This document shows positions 45,944-56,955 of a stretch of DNA of 64,000 nt, in pieces (position 1 is the first letter of the stretch; each line of letters opens with the position of its first letter). Below the pieces are notes generated by a model. That model saw nothing but the letters and a program-made list of their open reading frames with translations, was not told the DNA's origin and searched no databases. The stretch spans positions 22,425,813-22,489,812 of the forward strand of contig NC_052350.1 of NCBI RefSeq assembly GCF_009727055.1. Direction: 5' to 3'. Position numbers and translations under genes: made by a program. The DNA is from Benincasa hispida (Eukaryota; Streptophyta; Magnoliopsida; Cucurbitales; Cucurbitaceae).

Positions 45944-47518
45944 ATGAGCAGGGAGAGCACTCCTGAACTTGTATACGAACCCGAAGTTGAAAGGACCTTC
46001 CGACGAAGAAATCGATCTAATCGTCACCGTAGGTTAAGGCAACAACTGCTCAGACAACAAACCAGGCAATAACAAATGGCGGACGAACAAGCGAATCAAA
46101 ACTTAGCTTAACAGCTAGCCCACGCTGCGTAAAATCCTATCATAATTGCAAACAGTAGTATGCGTCCCATGCAGGAATATACGTCTCCTGGGTTGTATGA
46201 TTTCTCACTAGAGATCATATACCCAATGCCAGATGGGATAAGATTTGAGATGAAATCTGTGATGTTACAAATGCTCCAAACAGTTGGACAATTTGGGGGT
46301 GCTCGGGGAAAAGACCCTCACGCCCACATGAAACGTTTCCTGGAGACGTACAACTCGTTTGTGATTCTTGGAATCACCCCAGAAGTTATCAGGCTATCTT
46401 TATTCCCACATTCTCTACGTGACGACGCAAAGCAATGGGTAAATTCTTTGGAGCCTGGAGAGATCACGACCTGGGAAAAGTTGGTGGAGAAATTCATGCA
46501 GAAATACTTCCCACCTACCACAAATGCAAGGAGGCGGAGAGATCATGAACTTCGAACAGGAATAAGCTAAAACCTTGAGCGCCGCATGGGAGCGTTTTAA
46601 GGGATTAGTCAAGAATTTCCCCAATCATGGATTACCGTTAATCATCCAGATGGAGACTTTCTATGGCGGATTAAACAGAGCGTCTCAAATGGTAGCCGAT
46701 GCAGCTGCAGCTGGCGGTATCATGGAAAAATATTATAGTGAAGCTAAGGAAATATTGGACCGCAAAGCCAAGCATAATATGGAATGGATGGATGACACTT
46801 ACGATGCAAGAGCAGAAAGGAAGAGGCGATCTCAGAATGTGAATTCTATCGACTCTAATGCAATAGCCACGCTCTCTGCATAAGTGGCTACTATGACAAA
46901 CCTTTTGCAGAATATGTCACTAGGGAACGTATCAAACCCGCAAAAGATAAATCAGGTAGAAACATTCATACAACCCATGGTTAGTTGTGTGGGCTATGGA
47001 GATCCCCATCCTACTCTGATTGCCCACAAAATTCGCAATCGATATGCTTCATTAAAAATAACCCATTCTCAAACACATATAATCCCGGATGGAGGAACCA
47101 TCCAAATTTCTCTTGGGCAGGTAATCAATAGGAGCCACACCACTTAGGGGTAAACCAGCAGTAGAGGCAAGAACCACCGCTTAGATTCCAGCAGATGTAG
47201 CATCCACACTAACAACCCTTTAATAGAGAAGGTCATGCGTCGAGTTCAACATCTCCACTTGAAAACCTCTTAAAGGAGTATATCGCCCAGAACGACGCAT
47301 TGCTAAAAAGCCAGGAGTCTTCTATCAAAACTCTGGAGATACAAGTGGGGCAGATTGTGAGTGAGTTGAAGAATCGGCAGCCTGGAGTCTTACCCAGCAG
47401 CATGGAAACCCCAGGAAATACCAAAAGAGCAGTAGAGTTGACATGGGAGGATGGCACAAATACGTTCAAGGTAAATGGGCAAGGAGTGAAGCCCTACTTT
47501 AAAGATGGTGTAGAATGA
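45944..47518 (+). pseudogene. Athila-type gag, broken
   Basis: Starts MSREST at 45944, followed by an Arg-rich stretch, with stops near 46068 and 46110. The retrotransposon gag domain is at 46160-46570: KDPHAHMKRFLETY, FPHSLRDDAKQWVNSLEPG.ITTWE and KFMQKYFPPTTNARRRR. A frame break near 46570 leads to 46575-46883 (AWERFKGLVKNFPNHGLP, ETFYGGLNRASQ), again the Athila order. A CCHC-like site near 46985 is degraded (CVGYGDPHP). 47300-47518 gives SIKTLEIQVGQIVSELKNRQPG, the C-terminal coiled part. Role by family: particle-forming structural protein. Normally protease-RT-RH-IN would follow; none does. Confidence 0.88.
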
Positions 47519-48116
47519 CAAAAGTAATCCCTCGTATTATGTGAAGCCAACTGAGGCTTGCATCGAAGCATCCCTGCATTCACATCGACATATATTCTAG
47601 AGACGCTTCTTCTATCTTCATTTCTTTTGCATTATGTATTTTATCACTGCGTTTGTGTTTACTCATTGTTTGCTTGTCTGATTTACGTTTTAAGTTGATT
47701 GATGAATGTTATTGCTTTCTTATTTAAGAGTTTTATTTGATTTAAATAAAAAAAAGTTGGTATAATCGGAAGAAGCTTAGGATGGGAATAAACTGACGCA
47801 TTGGACTTAAGCCAACGCATGGCCCAAATCGAAAGGACGCATCTCAAAAACACAAAACACTCGATTACCTAGAAACGCTAAGCACGTCCATTCGTCTTCT
47901 TAATAAATGCAGATGTCAGGCGCTGCCTGACGTCACCATCCTCTCTCCCATTGACCTATAAAAGGCAACCCTTCGATCTTCTCTCTTCTTTCATCTCCTT
48001 CAAATCTTTCTTCGAACAAAAACCCTAGCGCCCGAAGCCTCCACTGCCCTTCAATCAAGTCCGCGCTGGTCAGCCTTCAACAACAACGTCTTCAGCATCC
48101 GACAGGCAAAACCAAT
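47519..48116 (+). promoter_or_regulatory. Spacer with promoter-like TATA region before the second ORF
   Basis: No ORF continuity. cTATAAAAGGC at about 47958-47967, followed by a CT-rich leader (ATCTTCTCTCTTCTTTC) and AAAACCCTAGC, resembles a plant core promoter and 5' leader for the downstream ORF. Function is inferred. Confidence 0.4.
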
Positions 48117-48426
48117 CAATGAGCTATGGAGGCATGTCGCCAGTATGTTCCTTCTCATCTTCCTCTGTTTCAATGTCGCCCCCTCCAAACCCTCGCCGAA
48201 CTTAAAAAACCCTCGTTCCAACCAAGCCTTCACACGACGGGCCTTCCTCTGCATCCCAGCGACCATCTCGGTCGAAACCCATCGAAACCACCACAAACTC
48301 GAAATACTCTAAAACCCACCAAAAACCCAAGACCACCGCAAAACCTAAACCTAAAACTCCCACCAAACCGAGGTAGCAACGTCTTTCTTCCTCTGCAGCT
48401 GCCAAGAAACTTTACACAAAGCCCGT

Positions 48427-49973
48427 TGATAACTTATAGAAATACAAGTTATTTTGTCTCTTAAGTTGGAACAACTAAGATTTTTAATGATAAAATCTCC
48501 TCATTTTTAGAAAAAACGCATGGAATTACTCAAACATTAGCAAACTCATGCAAAAAAATGTTTATCACTAAATATTGCGGCACTAACGCGTTATATTACA
48601 GGATTTCAACAAGAAGCTAACACATGAGTAAGAAGTGTCACAGTCAAAGTTTTAACGCATGGACCATGCATCGGAGGGATTCAATGCAAAGAAGATTTAT
48701 TGATTCAGGTTGTTTGTGTCAAATCACCACTTGCAAGTATGGGCACCTACAACAGGCGGCGTCTGAAAAGCTTTCGAGTGTCAGGTGGCTGACCAAGGCA
48801 TGGACTTTAATGCTGTCCATCACCAAGCTGGAGATGACCAACGCCTATAAATAGATGAAATCCCTCCAGAGTTTGGTACACACAGAAATTTTCAAGTTCT
48901 CACTCTCAGTATTAGCATAGTCATAGTTTAGATCTTTAAAAGTTGTGCTGTAGTGCCAAGAAGAACAGAAGGGTAGAGAACAACCATCACCACCGGTCAA
49001 GGAGGGGAGGAAGCCGAGCTTGAGAAAGACACTTCGTCTGATTCTTATACAAGTGATTATACACAATTAGAATTGTACCAAAGAGATACAAGAGATTGTA
49101 CTTTGTGGCTTGACTCAGTTCCTTTCATCTCATTTATCGCTTTCATTTCATCTGATTAAATATTGCTTTTGTAAAGATAATATGCTTGTTTATAAATCCA
49201 TATATTTGATCTATCACACTTTGCCATTGTTTATTTCTTGTTTATGTTGAATGCATCTATACTTTATGCAAAACTTCATTTGAAACGCCTAAGCCAACTT
49301 GATCAATTGGTAAAAGCATCCTTGCTTAGATTATTCGAAAGAGTAAATAAGCCAGCATCAAGTAGAACGCCTAGTACATCTAAAGATAGACTTACTGGTG
49401 TTTATTGCATTCTGTGTTCGACGCATGCATCCTAGAGATAGGTTTTTTATGTTATTCGCATTGAGAAGTGTCGGATAAGAGTCTTAACGCATAAACAAAA
49501 ATAAGCAAGCCACCTCATCCACATCACATTCTGGTTCGTGTACATTTATCTTAGATTGACGTATACCACTTATATTAAAATCCATTTTCACATGATCCAT
49601 CATTCACTACTCAACTCTTTTGTATCTTCTTGCACAAGCACAACACCTTAATGTAAATAACACATTTCTTCATATATTTTAGGAAACCCCTACAACAGCT
49701 ACAATGCAAGGTCTGCGTTAGCTTAACCTGAATTCTGAGTTCGACCTTGGACTTACCAGGAACCTAAATTGGATTTATACTTAAGTTTGATTTAGGAAAA
49801 CTTGAACGTTAATAGTGGAGTGTCGTGTGCTCTGTTGCACATCTATAACGCACCAACGCGTTACAAATACATAAACGTATCAAAGCATCAATGCATCATT
49901 CATACTTAGAACTTATTTTTCCAATTTATTTTATATAATACACTCCGAGCGCGAATCACAATAGCAACGAACA
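48427..49973 (+). repeat. Solo LTR of the same Athila family inserted in the second ORF (1547 bp)
   Basis: Collinear with 44267-45821. TG...CA ends, and a 5-bp duplication cccgt at 48422-48426 and 49974-49978. TATAAATAG at 48846-48854. Removing it with one cccgt rejoins the reading frame of the second ORF, so it is a later insertion that collapsed to a solo LTR. Confidence 0.9.
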
Positions 49974-50028
49974 CCCGTCCCACCACCATTCATTCCAAAT
50001 ATTACACCAATGGGTGCGACGCATGACC

Positions 50029-50066
50029 CTGTCTCTTATACACATCTAGATGTGTATAAGAGACAG
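50029..50066. other. Residual Tn5/Nextera junction adapter (assembly contaminant)
   Basis: A 38-bp perfect palindrome: the reverse complement of the synthetic mosaic end followed by AGATGTGTATAAGAGACAG. cgcatgacc is duplicated on both sides (50020-50028 and 50067-50075), the 9-bp footprint of Tn5 tagmentation. Not plant DNA. Confidence 0.97.
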
Positions 50067-50162
50067 CGCATGACCCTATTCCCACTCATCTCCACAACGC
50101 ACCATCGCCCGCAGTGCGTCCACTTCCCCCATTATCCATCTAACCCTTAGCCACCATTTACC

Positions 50163-50200
50163 CTGTCTCTTATACACATCTAGATGTGTATAAGAGACAG
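50163..50200. other. Second residual Tn5/Nextera junction adapter
   Basis: Identical 38-bp block. Flanks ccatttacc (left) and gtcctgacc (right) differ, so this one joins two separate fragment ends and the genomic continuity across it is doubtful. Confidence 0.97.
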
Positions 50201-52043
50201 GTCCTGACCCAACCGACGCATCACTTGAAATCGATGAAGCGGAGCGCTATGCAATGATGCTTGAAGAAGAGTTGGAAGAAGAAGAAGAAGAAGAAGAAGA
50301 AGAGTAAGAAAGGGAAAGTGGCCTCGACACGTCGCAACCTCGCCAATTTGATGCGAATGAAGGGCCATCGAAAGAAAAGAGAGGAATGAGAAAAAGAAAA
50401 TTAATTTTGGAGGATGAAGAAGAGCAGTCCGCATCTGGTCCTGAGGGTGCAACACATGAGAGCTGCTCAAGGCCTATAGTGTTAGAAAAGGAATTGGAGC
50501 AATACCAGCCCGCAAGGCAGGGGCGAAGGAAGTCAGCCCTCCAAAGAGAATTGGAAAATGAATTAAGGGAGCTGGCGTGGGAAGCCAAAGCACACGAGGT
50601 GGGCAAACTCAAGGTAACTGACGCGTTACCTAAAAAGACCAAAGGGAGGAAGCGTCAGTTTAGTGACATTATTGTCGAGAAGGGCTTCTTCCCCGAACGC
50701 AACCCATTTCCGCCATATATAATCGAAACTGTGGAAGCAATAGGCTGGGGTCAACTATACGTTGGGCATACAAGAATTTGGCCCAACCTTGTCCGCCAAT
50801 TTTATAGTAGTGAGTTTGATACGGAGAGAAGTACGACATTCGTTGATGGTGTTTTGGTGCTCTTCTTAGCTGATAAAATTAATGAAGTGTTCAATATTAC
50901 AAGTAACCCAGACACAGAGGGAAACCGTATCTTGGAACATCCGACTCCAAGCCAAGTAGAAGATGCGTTAAGAGTAGTGGCCAAACCTGGAAGCAAATGG
51001 CAAACATCAAGAAATGGAGTAAAAATCTTAGCTTCCAAGAATCTGAAACCAGATGCAAACTTGTGGTATTATTTGATTAAGAAAAGCATCATGCCTACAA
51101 CGCATGATGAGACATTATCAAGAGAACGTGTCCTGGCCACTTACTGTATCATGCAGTGCATTCCTCTAGATGTAGGGAGGATAATAAGGACCAGATCAAA
51201 GCCCTTAAAGCCAAACCATGAGGAAAACTTTATTTCCCTTGGTTGATTTGTGCGCTGTGTGAATGCATGGGCATTCTTCTAGGAGATGATTACGAAGAAA
51301 TCGATGGTCTAATGGATATCAAGTTGATCAGGCGTCTGCTTTGCAGTTCATTGCACCAGCCTGCCCTACCTCACAAGGACGCAGCAGCCAGACCTTGACC
51401 CTCCAAACACGCTCCTAAAAGAAGACACGTCCGGGTGATTGAACACAACGATGAAGCTTCAGAGAATGAAGATTACGAAGCGGAGCATGCGTTTACTGAT
51501 GAAGAAGCATGGACAGACCTAAACATCCCTCTCCCAGACTCACGTTTGGCCCCGCAAGAAGGGATTCTCGATCCAACGCAGCACGAGACTACCAATGTAG
51601 ATCAAGAAATCCCTAGTCCCCCTCTTTCGCCCTTATCAGCTCCAATTCTAACTTTTGTACCTCCTCCAATCATTTTTGAACCAACTGGCTTTGGGTCAAG
51701 TAATGCAGGAAATATTGAAGACCCAGTTGAAAGAACTAAAGAGTCAACACCGCCACAACCACGCATGGATATTGACGAGTTGAAAACTTTCATTAGTGAT
51801 CAACTCAGACCACTGGCCACGTCCATTGAAACTCTTCAACATCAAAATAGGGTTCTAAAGGATTACTTGCGGCAGCAAACAAGAAGAATGCAGGACCAGT
51901 TTGTCTACACAACACAATATATTAATCAGGTCTTGGTCGGAATGTTTGCCTTGCCACCGCTACCTGCTCATCTTAGGAACCCTGTGCGCTTCATGGATGA
52001 AGACCCTACAGAAGAACGTAGGGATGACGTGCCAACACAATAA

Positions 52044-53064
52044 GTTTTGGGGTGTTGGTTACTTTGTACTTTCTTTTATATATTAATCTTTTGTATTTGG
52101 TTGTTATGTTCGTTGATTCCATTAGCATACTTTTTTTGTTCTTTAGCTATTTTTCTAGTCTTGTGCGTTGTTTTACCTCAATGATATTAGCAATATGAAA
52201 TTTATAAGTACAGAGTAGGCGTTAGGAAAATCAACAAAGCCTGAGCTTTTCTAAAAAGTCTACATGTTTTCTTTCTAATGCATGCAAACTTGAAATCAAA
52301 ACTCCTTTCAAAACTCTCAAAGCCTTTTCGAAATTTTGTTTCTCTTTTAGCAATGAGGATTTAGCTTATCTCCAAATTTGGAGAGGAGGGAAATCCGAGT
52401 TAAGACGCATTAATCGAGTACATAAAAAAGAAAGGAAACAAAATAGAAAGATGTTAAACTCAACTCCTCTGTCCTTACTCTAAAAAGAAAACCTCAAATT
52501 GGCATGAGTTAAAAATTGGAACTGGCACTTAGCTGTAGTTGAATGCTCGCATGACACCCGTGGGGGCAAGTCAAAACGAAGTTAAGTCTCCTAGACCAAT
52601 GCGTCCCAAAACTTCTCTATCTAGTTTAAAGAAGTTGTATCTTGAAATGCATGAATGCTAGATATGAGTTTAGTTGTGAAGGGCTCTCACCTGTAGTTAG
52701 ATGCTCGTATGACACCCGTGGGAGCAAGCCAAAACGAAAGTGGGACACTTGGAACAACGCATGGGTAACCGAAAATTTATACTTTTTCTTTTTAACCGGC
52801 ATCTATTTTAAAAAAGCATTTGACGCATTGCTGGTTTATAAAAAATGAGAATGTTTTGAGAAACGAAAGAAGTTGTTGACGAAAAGCTTGCTGCACCTGA
52901 AATAAAACATTCTTCCTTTTAGAAAAGAATAAACAGGCGTTACATTTTCCAAACTCCAGTCTCAAGCTTATAAGTGAATATGATGAGAGGTGAACACTGC
53001 ACACTAAAGACAAGGGAGATAACAAAGAATTATTTATGGAATGCTTGAGGACAAGCATTTTTCA
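52044..53064 (+). other. 3' untranslated tail of the Athila-like element
   Basis: No ORF of note. A roughly 50-bp phrase (gtagttRRATGCTCGYATGAC...) is repeated with period 158 (starts 52535 and 52693). It ends at CTTGAGGACAAGC and ttca before the right duplication gcgtg. Confidence 0.7.
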
Positions 53065-53796
53065 GCGTGCCTATGACTATGCGATGAAGCATGAAGGCCA
53101 CGTGATCATGCAGCGCACATCGTGTAAACGCACACAAACACAACGATGCGGTGAAGCATGATCGTCTAATCGATCGTAGAGCAAGCATCAAGTATTGTAT
53201 ACCAAGTGATTGAGTAGCCAGGGGCTATGTGATGAAGCATGCTAGCTGACTCAATCGTTTAGTGTGACACCTACCATACGATGAGAATTAAAACCTCAAC
53301 AATTGTTTACCTCATCATCTACATGATCGAGTAGCCAATGCAACATGACCAAGTAAACACTTTAGCCAATCGTTCAGCATCAGCCATGTGATCGTTAGCA
53401 AATACTACACGATTAGGTAGAACTTTTCTATATGATCACGTAGCTAAATCTAAACGATCATTTAGCTCGGGCTACACGATGCGACCAACTCTTGGTCTTC
53501 TTCCACGATGAGAACAACATCTTAATGTGCTGAAGCTTCTTCACGAACGACTCTTACAGACTCAAACACTTTGAATCCAGACTCGATAGCATTGTAAATT
53601 ATACACAAAAACACAGGGCCCCTTACAAATGAACTTGAAATGTAAAGAAAGCTTAAAAAACAGAGGTAACCATCCCGAAACATCTATCGATTCAAATCCA
53701 CAACTACATCTAACATTTAATTGCAGACTACATAAAACCTACCAAAATCGTAAATGTAATTCGATGCATCAATGGAATTTGGACTATAAAAAACCT
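53065..53796 (-). other. 5' internal region of a minus-strand non-autonomous LTR element
   Basis: Lies between the Athila insertion and the primer-binding site. No coding domain. Filled with degenerate GATCGTNTAGC and GATGAAGCATG words that also occur to the left of 44262, showing that the two sides were once joined. Confidence 0.6.
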
Positions 53797-53811
53797 GGCT
53801 CTGATACCAAT
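53797..53811 (-). promoter_or_regulatory. Primer-binding site (initiator tRNA-Met type)
   Basis: On the minus strand AATTGGTATCAGAGCC, the standard TGGTATCAGAGC site of plant LTR elements, immediately after the LTR end TTCCTGCA. Confidence 0.88.
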
Positions 53812-55751
53812 TGCAGGAACTCTTAACAAAGAGATCCATGAGTGGAAGCGAGATTGTTCCAAACCCCATTGTGATAGAACATACACATTTATAATCAAAC
53901 AACAATATATACAAAACTCTAAATTACAGCATGCTTCGAATGGAAAACACTAAGATTTAAGAGAACTTAACCTTGAAGAAAATTTCTTCTCGTTCCCTTG
54001 AACTTACTGCACGATCGTTCACCAACACAAACGAATCTACACTCGAACAACAATCTCCTCAAACAAGTAGAAGACACCATCAGAAGGCTACCTTGGTATT
54101 CTCGGTAAGAAAATCTAGGAGTTGTAGGCTCTGTAGGATTTAGTAGAGGGTAAGAGGAATTTGGCAGATCATATAGACGATTGAGTGAGTGGGAGATAGA
54201 TTTAGTCTATCGTATAGACAATGTACTCTAAACATTTAGAAGACAAGTGACTATCGTATAGCTCGCTCGTTGAACGATCGTGTATTCTCTCAAGCTATCG
54301 TATAACTAACGCTTTTGATCACACGATTCTCAAAATCTTAATGATCACATTCTCTAAAAAATGAAAACAATTTTCATTTTATCCATTAATTACCATAACT
54401 AATCATAACTTCCCACTAAGTTGGTTATGGGAGAAAAAACCGTAACCAGTTATCCTATAATTGATTTAATTACAAATATAATCTATATATTCATAATCTA
54501 TAGTTTTAATATCACATCTCATGCAATATATAAATCATAGTTCTTTTTCTCCCTTATAATATTTAATAATAATTCCTCCATTTAATGTATCTAATACATT
54601 AAGTCAATTATATCTTATATAATTGATGCAATTTAATTATATCATATATAATCAAATTTCCTCTTGTTAATTTGAACATTTTAAACTAACCGAAAAACTG
54701 ATTCTCAACATGAATCAATTGAGCTACCAAGGGGACTTTATGGACCTTAGCTTGAAGCTTCAACATTACGTGAATAATTGACTAAAATCTTTAATCACGA
54801 TATCCACCATCCGTAAACTGTTGGCATTCCACTAAAGAACGACAGCTGCACTCTTTGCACTATAACCAATGAACAGTACGATGACCCTTCACAAATCGCT
54901 CATAAGTACAGTCGGAAAAATTTACCGTTTTGCCCCTGTAATTACATCTAACTCCTTAAGTACCACTAATTCCTCTAATGAACAATACATCATAGTCCTA
55001 CTATGAGTAAATCCTTCTCATGCCAAGAGAAGGTGTGGCGTCATATTGTTCAAGTCCTGGAATAAGCCCTTAAGAGAGCAATTTATCTACTTACCCCTAA
55101 ATCGGAGAAAGAGTGAATTCCGTCTTGTGTAGCGGAGTTCCCAACTCCCCAATCAGACGAATCCAAAAGTGGTAGGTTTGAGTCGGCGATCTGGCCACTC
55201 GTACCCATATAAATCAAAGAACCACCCTCATAGGCAGGAGTTCCCAACTCACTCAGGATTAAGGTCATGTTACTATGGTCATCCTAGTGAAATGAAAGTC
55301 TCTGTCATGAATGGCGTTATATGATGAAACTAAACATTTTATGGTTCAGTCTTATACAAACTCTTTTGTATAGACCATCCCTGCTCGCATGTCTAATACA
55401 TGAATGGTCACGATCAGACCATTTGTAGTACATTACAATATTTGTAAAATCTACAAAGCAGGTCACACTCGTAGTGTCACAGGATGAGTTTTCCTTCCTT
55501 TATCCATCTACTGCAGACCATTTATGTTATTACTTAAAGCACGATCCACTTGTATGTCATCACATACATGTTTAAGTTACAACGATAACCAGGGATCTTA
55601 GTTTATTGGTTTGTGGTTAATGCAACAAAATATCTCATATATTAAAAACTATAGTGAAGAAAATATCTTATATTATAACATCACATAACGTTTGTTCATA
55701 TACATGTTTCTAACTATTGGACCCTACGAGATTGAGGGCATCAACCCAACA
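53812..55751 (-). repeat. LTR (1940 bp), minus strand
   Basis: The minus-strand start TGTTGGGTTGATG at 55751 follows the polypurine tract AAGTGGGAGATT. The end TTCCTGCA at 53812 is followed by the primer-binding site. Homologous to the solo LTR at 14053-16104. Having a polypurine tract before it and a primer-binding site after it means it is shared by two internal domains. Confidence 0.88.
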
Positions 55752-55877
55752 ATCTCCCACTTGTCCTAAAGCTAGTGGGGTGTACAAGAAAAATACAAGT
55801 ACAAATTAATAAACTAGGGCATAAAGGCCTAGTACAACAATATTCCCACTTGCCCTAGTCCAGTCACGGACGGTCCC
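55752..55877 (-). other. 3' internal end of a minus-strand LTR element with polypurine tract
   Basis: On the minus strand it ends ...CTTTAGGACAAGTGGGAGATT, directly before the LTR start. It is truncated on its far side by the plus-strand copia LTR fragment. Confidence 0.7.
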
Positions 55878-56100
55878 ATTGATTGTTGCATTCGTGCTGT
55901 TTGGACGCGTTGGAGATTGATCGACAGAATACGTTAAGAAAGAGTTCTTCAATGGTATTATACTTGATCGCCTTGTATTTTCTTAAGTAACATGTTGTAG
56001 TTTATCTACTATGCATACTCGTTTCTGAATGAGTGTAAATGTCTTTGTTCTTTCACAATGGAGTTTGTTAACTGATTTTATGAGCTTGCGTGAGCGGTGT
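55878..56100 (+). repeat. Truncated 5' LTR end of the plus-strand copia element
   Basis: Homologous to the last part of the solo LTR at 15860-16090 (TAAGAAAGAGTTCTTCAA, GTGTAAAT.., TTCTTTYWCAAT), in plus orientation. The 5' part of this LTR is missing. The right boundary is approximate. Confidence 0.6.
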
Positions 56101-56955
56101 GAGGCTTAAAACTAGTTTAAACGCCTAAACGTCGTAGGTTAATATCCAAATATAAACATTGTAATTGGATAAATCACGTAGACTTAGGTTATTTAAAAAT
56201 TAGTCGTATTAAACCTAAGTAAATGAATACTCAAGCATTTAAGAACATTTCAGTGGGAGATTAACAATACATTCGATATATAGTTATTAACTCCCACGTC
56301 CCCAAGAGTTCACACCGTGAGATCCATGCTCAGCTTTGTGTCACTTTTACCACGACTACTTCATTCGGAGCGTGTTTTATGTGTCAATAAGCAGGTGAAT
56401 GGGTGAAGTAGTTCATAGTAAGTGGGTGACGGAAATGTGTCAACATTGTCCTATGGTCTCCTCCATTAGTTTGAATCGTGAGATTCCTATGTTGTACCTA
56501 TTGTCGTTTTTATGTGTCACTAGTTAGTCGTTAACCACGACAATCCCTACGTAGGGTTGTAACATAGGATTCGGAACAACCAAGGCTTCAAAAATGAATA
56601 GGGTTTTATAGTTCCATCTTGGATATCGTATTCCAACTTGGGGGCATATTCATACTATTCTATAAGATTTGAAAATGGTGGGTCACACTTACAAGAGTTG
56701 CTAATTGTTAGTAAAGATCTTGACCGAAAACGGTAACCGAATGAACTATAGCAATAAGAGTTATTCTGGATATAGTATTTGGTTAGGATTATCTTGCTTC
56801 AGTAAAGGAATTTTTTACTGCCCCTTGGTAGCAACTATTCTAAATCACTAAAGTATCATTGCAAATAAATAAAGAAATATGGGTACTCTATTATTTTTTG
56901 CTAAAATGGGATTTAGATTTATAAGTTTAATAGAATTTATTTAATTTTTCCAGCA
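56101..56955 (+). other. copia 5' leader, non-coding
   Basis: Untranslated leader between LTR and gag, with no ORF. It includes a TTTTTTACTGCCCCTTGG stretch and ends in a splice-acceptor-like ttaatttttccag just before the gag ATG. Confidence 0.5.

Larger units (their letters stand above)
48117..52043 (+). pseudogene. Second ORF of the Athila-like element (putative plant transposon protein domain), interrupted
   Basis: The N-terminal Pro/Ser/Lys-rich part (48117-48426) breaks at the solo LTR and resumes at 49974. It is then hit by two adapter blocks. From about 50203 an acidic stretch with a long Glu run (50262-50304, then TAA at 50305-50307) leads to the main domain at 50386-51246: GWGQLYVGHTRIWPNLVRQFY, VLFLADKINEVFNI, SKWQTSRNG..ASKNLKPDANLWYYLIKKSIMPTTH and LATYCIMQC. 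A frameshift near 51235 continues as FPWLICALC..., with another stop near 51397. The tail (51435-52043) is acidic, then Pro-rich, then a coiled-coil-like MDIDELKTFISDQLRPL...LEHQN-type segment. From memory this is the domain called putative plant transposon protein, common in the env-like position of Athila elements. Molecular function is unknown. Confidence 0.75.
44267..53064 (+). mobile_element. Athila-like gypsy element: gag and second ORF, no pol, 3' LTR lost
   Basis: Flanked by the 5-bp duplication gcgtg (44262-44266 and 53065-53069). Order: 5' LTR (44267-45821), primer-binding site, gag pseudogene, a promoter-like stretch, and a second ORF with a putative plant transposon protein domain that is split by a solo LTR of the same family (48427-49973). 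The 3' tail ends at GCTTGAGGACAAGC (53043-53056), a phrase typical of the region just before the Athila polypurine tract, and then stops. No protease, RT, RNase H or integrase motif is visible, so it is a non-autonomous TR-GAG-like derivative. Two sequencing-adapter blocks lie inside (50029-50066 and 50163-50200). Confidence 0.82.

Noticed and set aside
48427..49973. 3' LTR of the Athila-like element
   Set aside because: It has its own cccgt duplication and the element's second ORF continues beyond it, so it is a solo insertion.
50029..50200. Natural Tn5/IS50 insertion
   Set aside because: The 19-mers are the synthetic mosaic end joined head to head with no transposon body, so they are library adapters.
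50180..50642. Minus-strand ORFs rich in Ser and Leu
   Set aside because: They are the complement of the Glu-run and main domain of the plus-strand second ORF.
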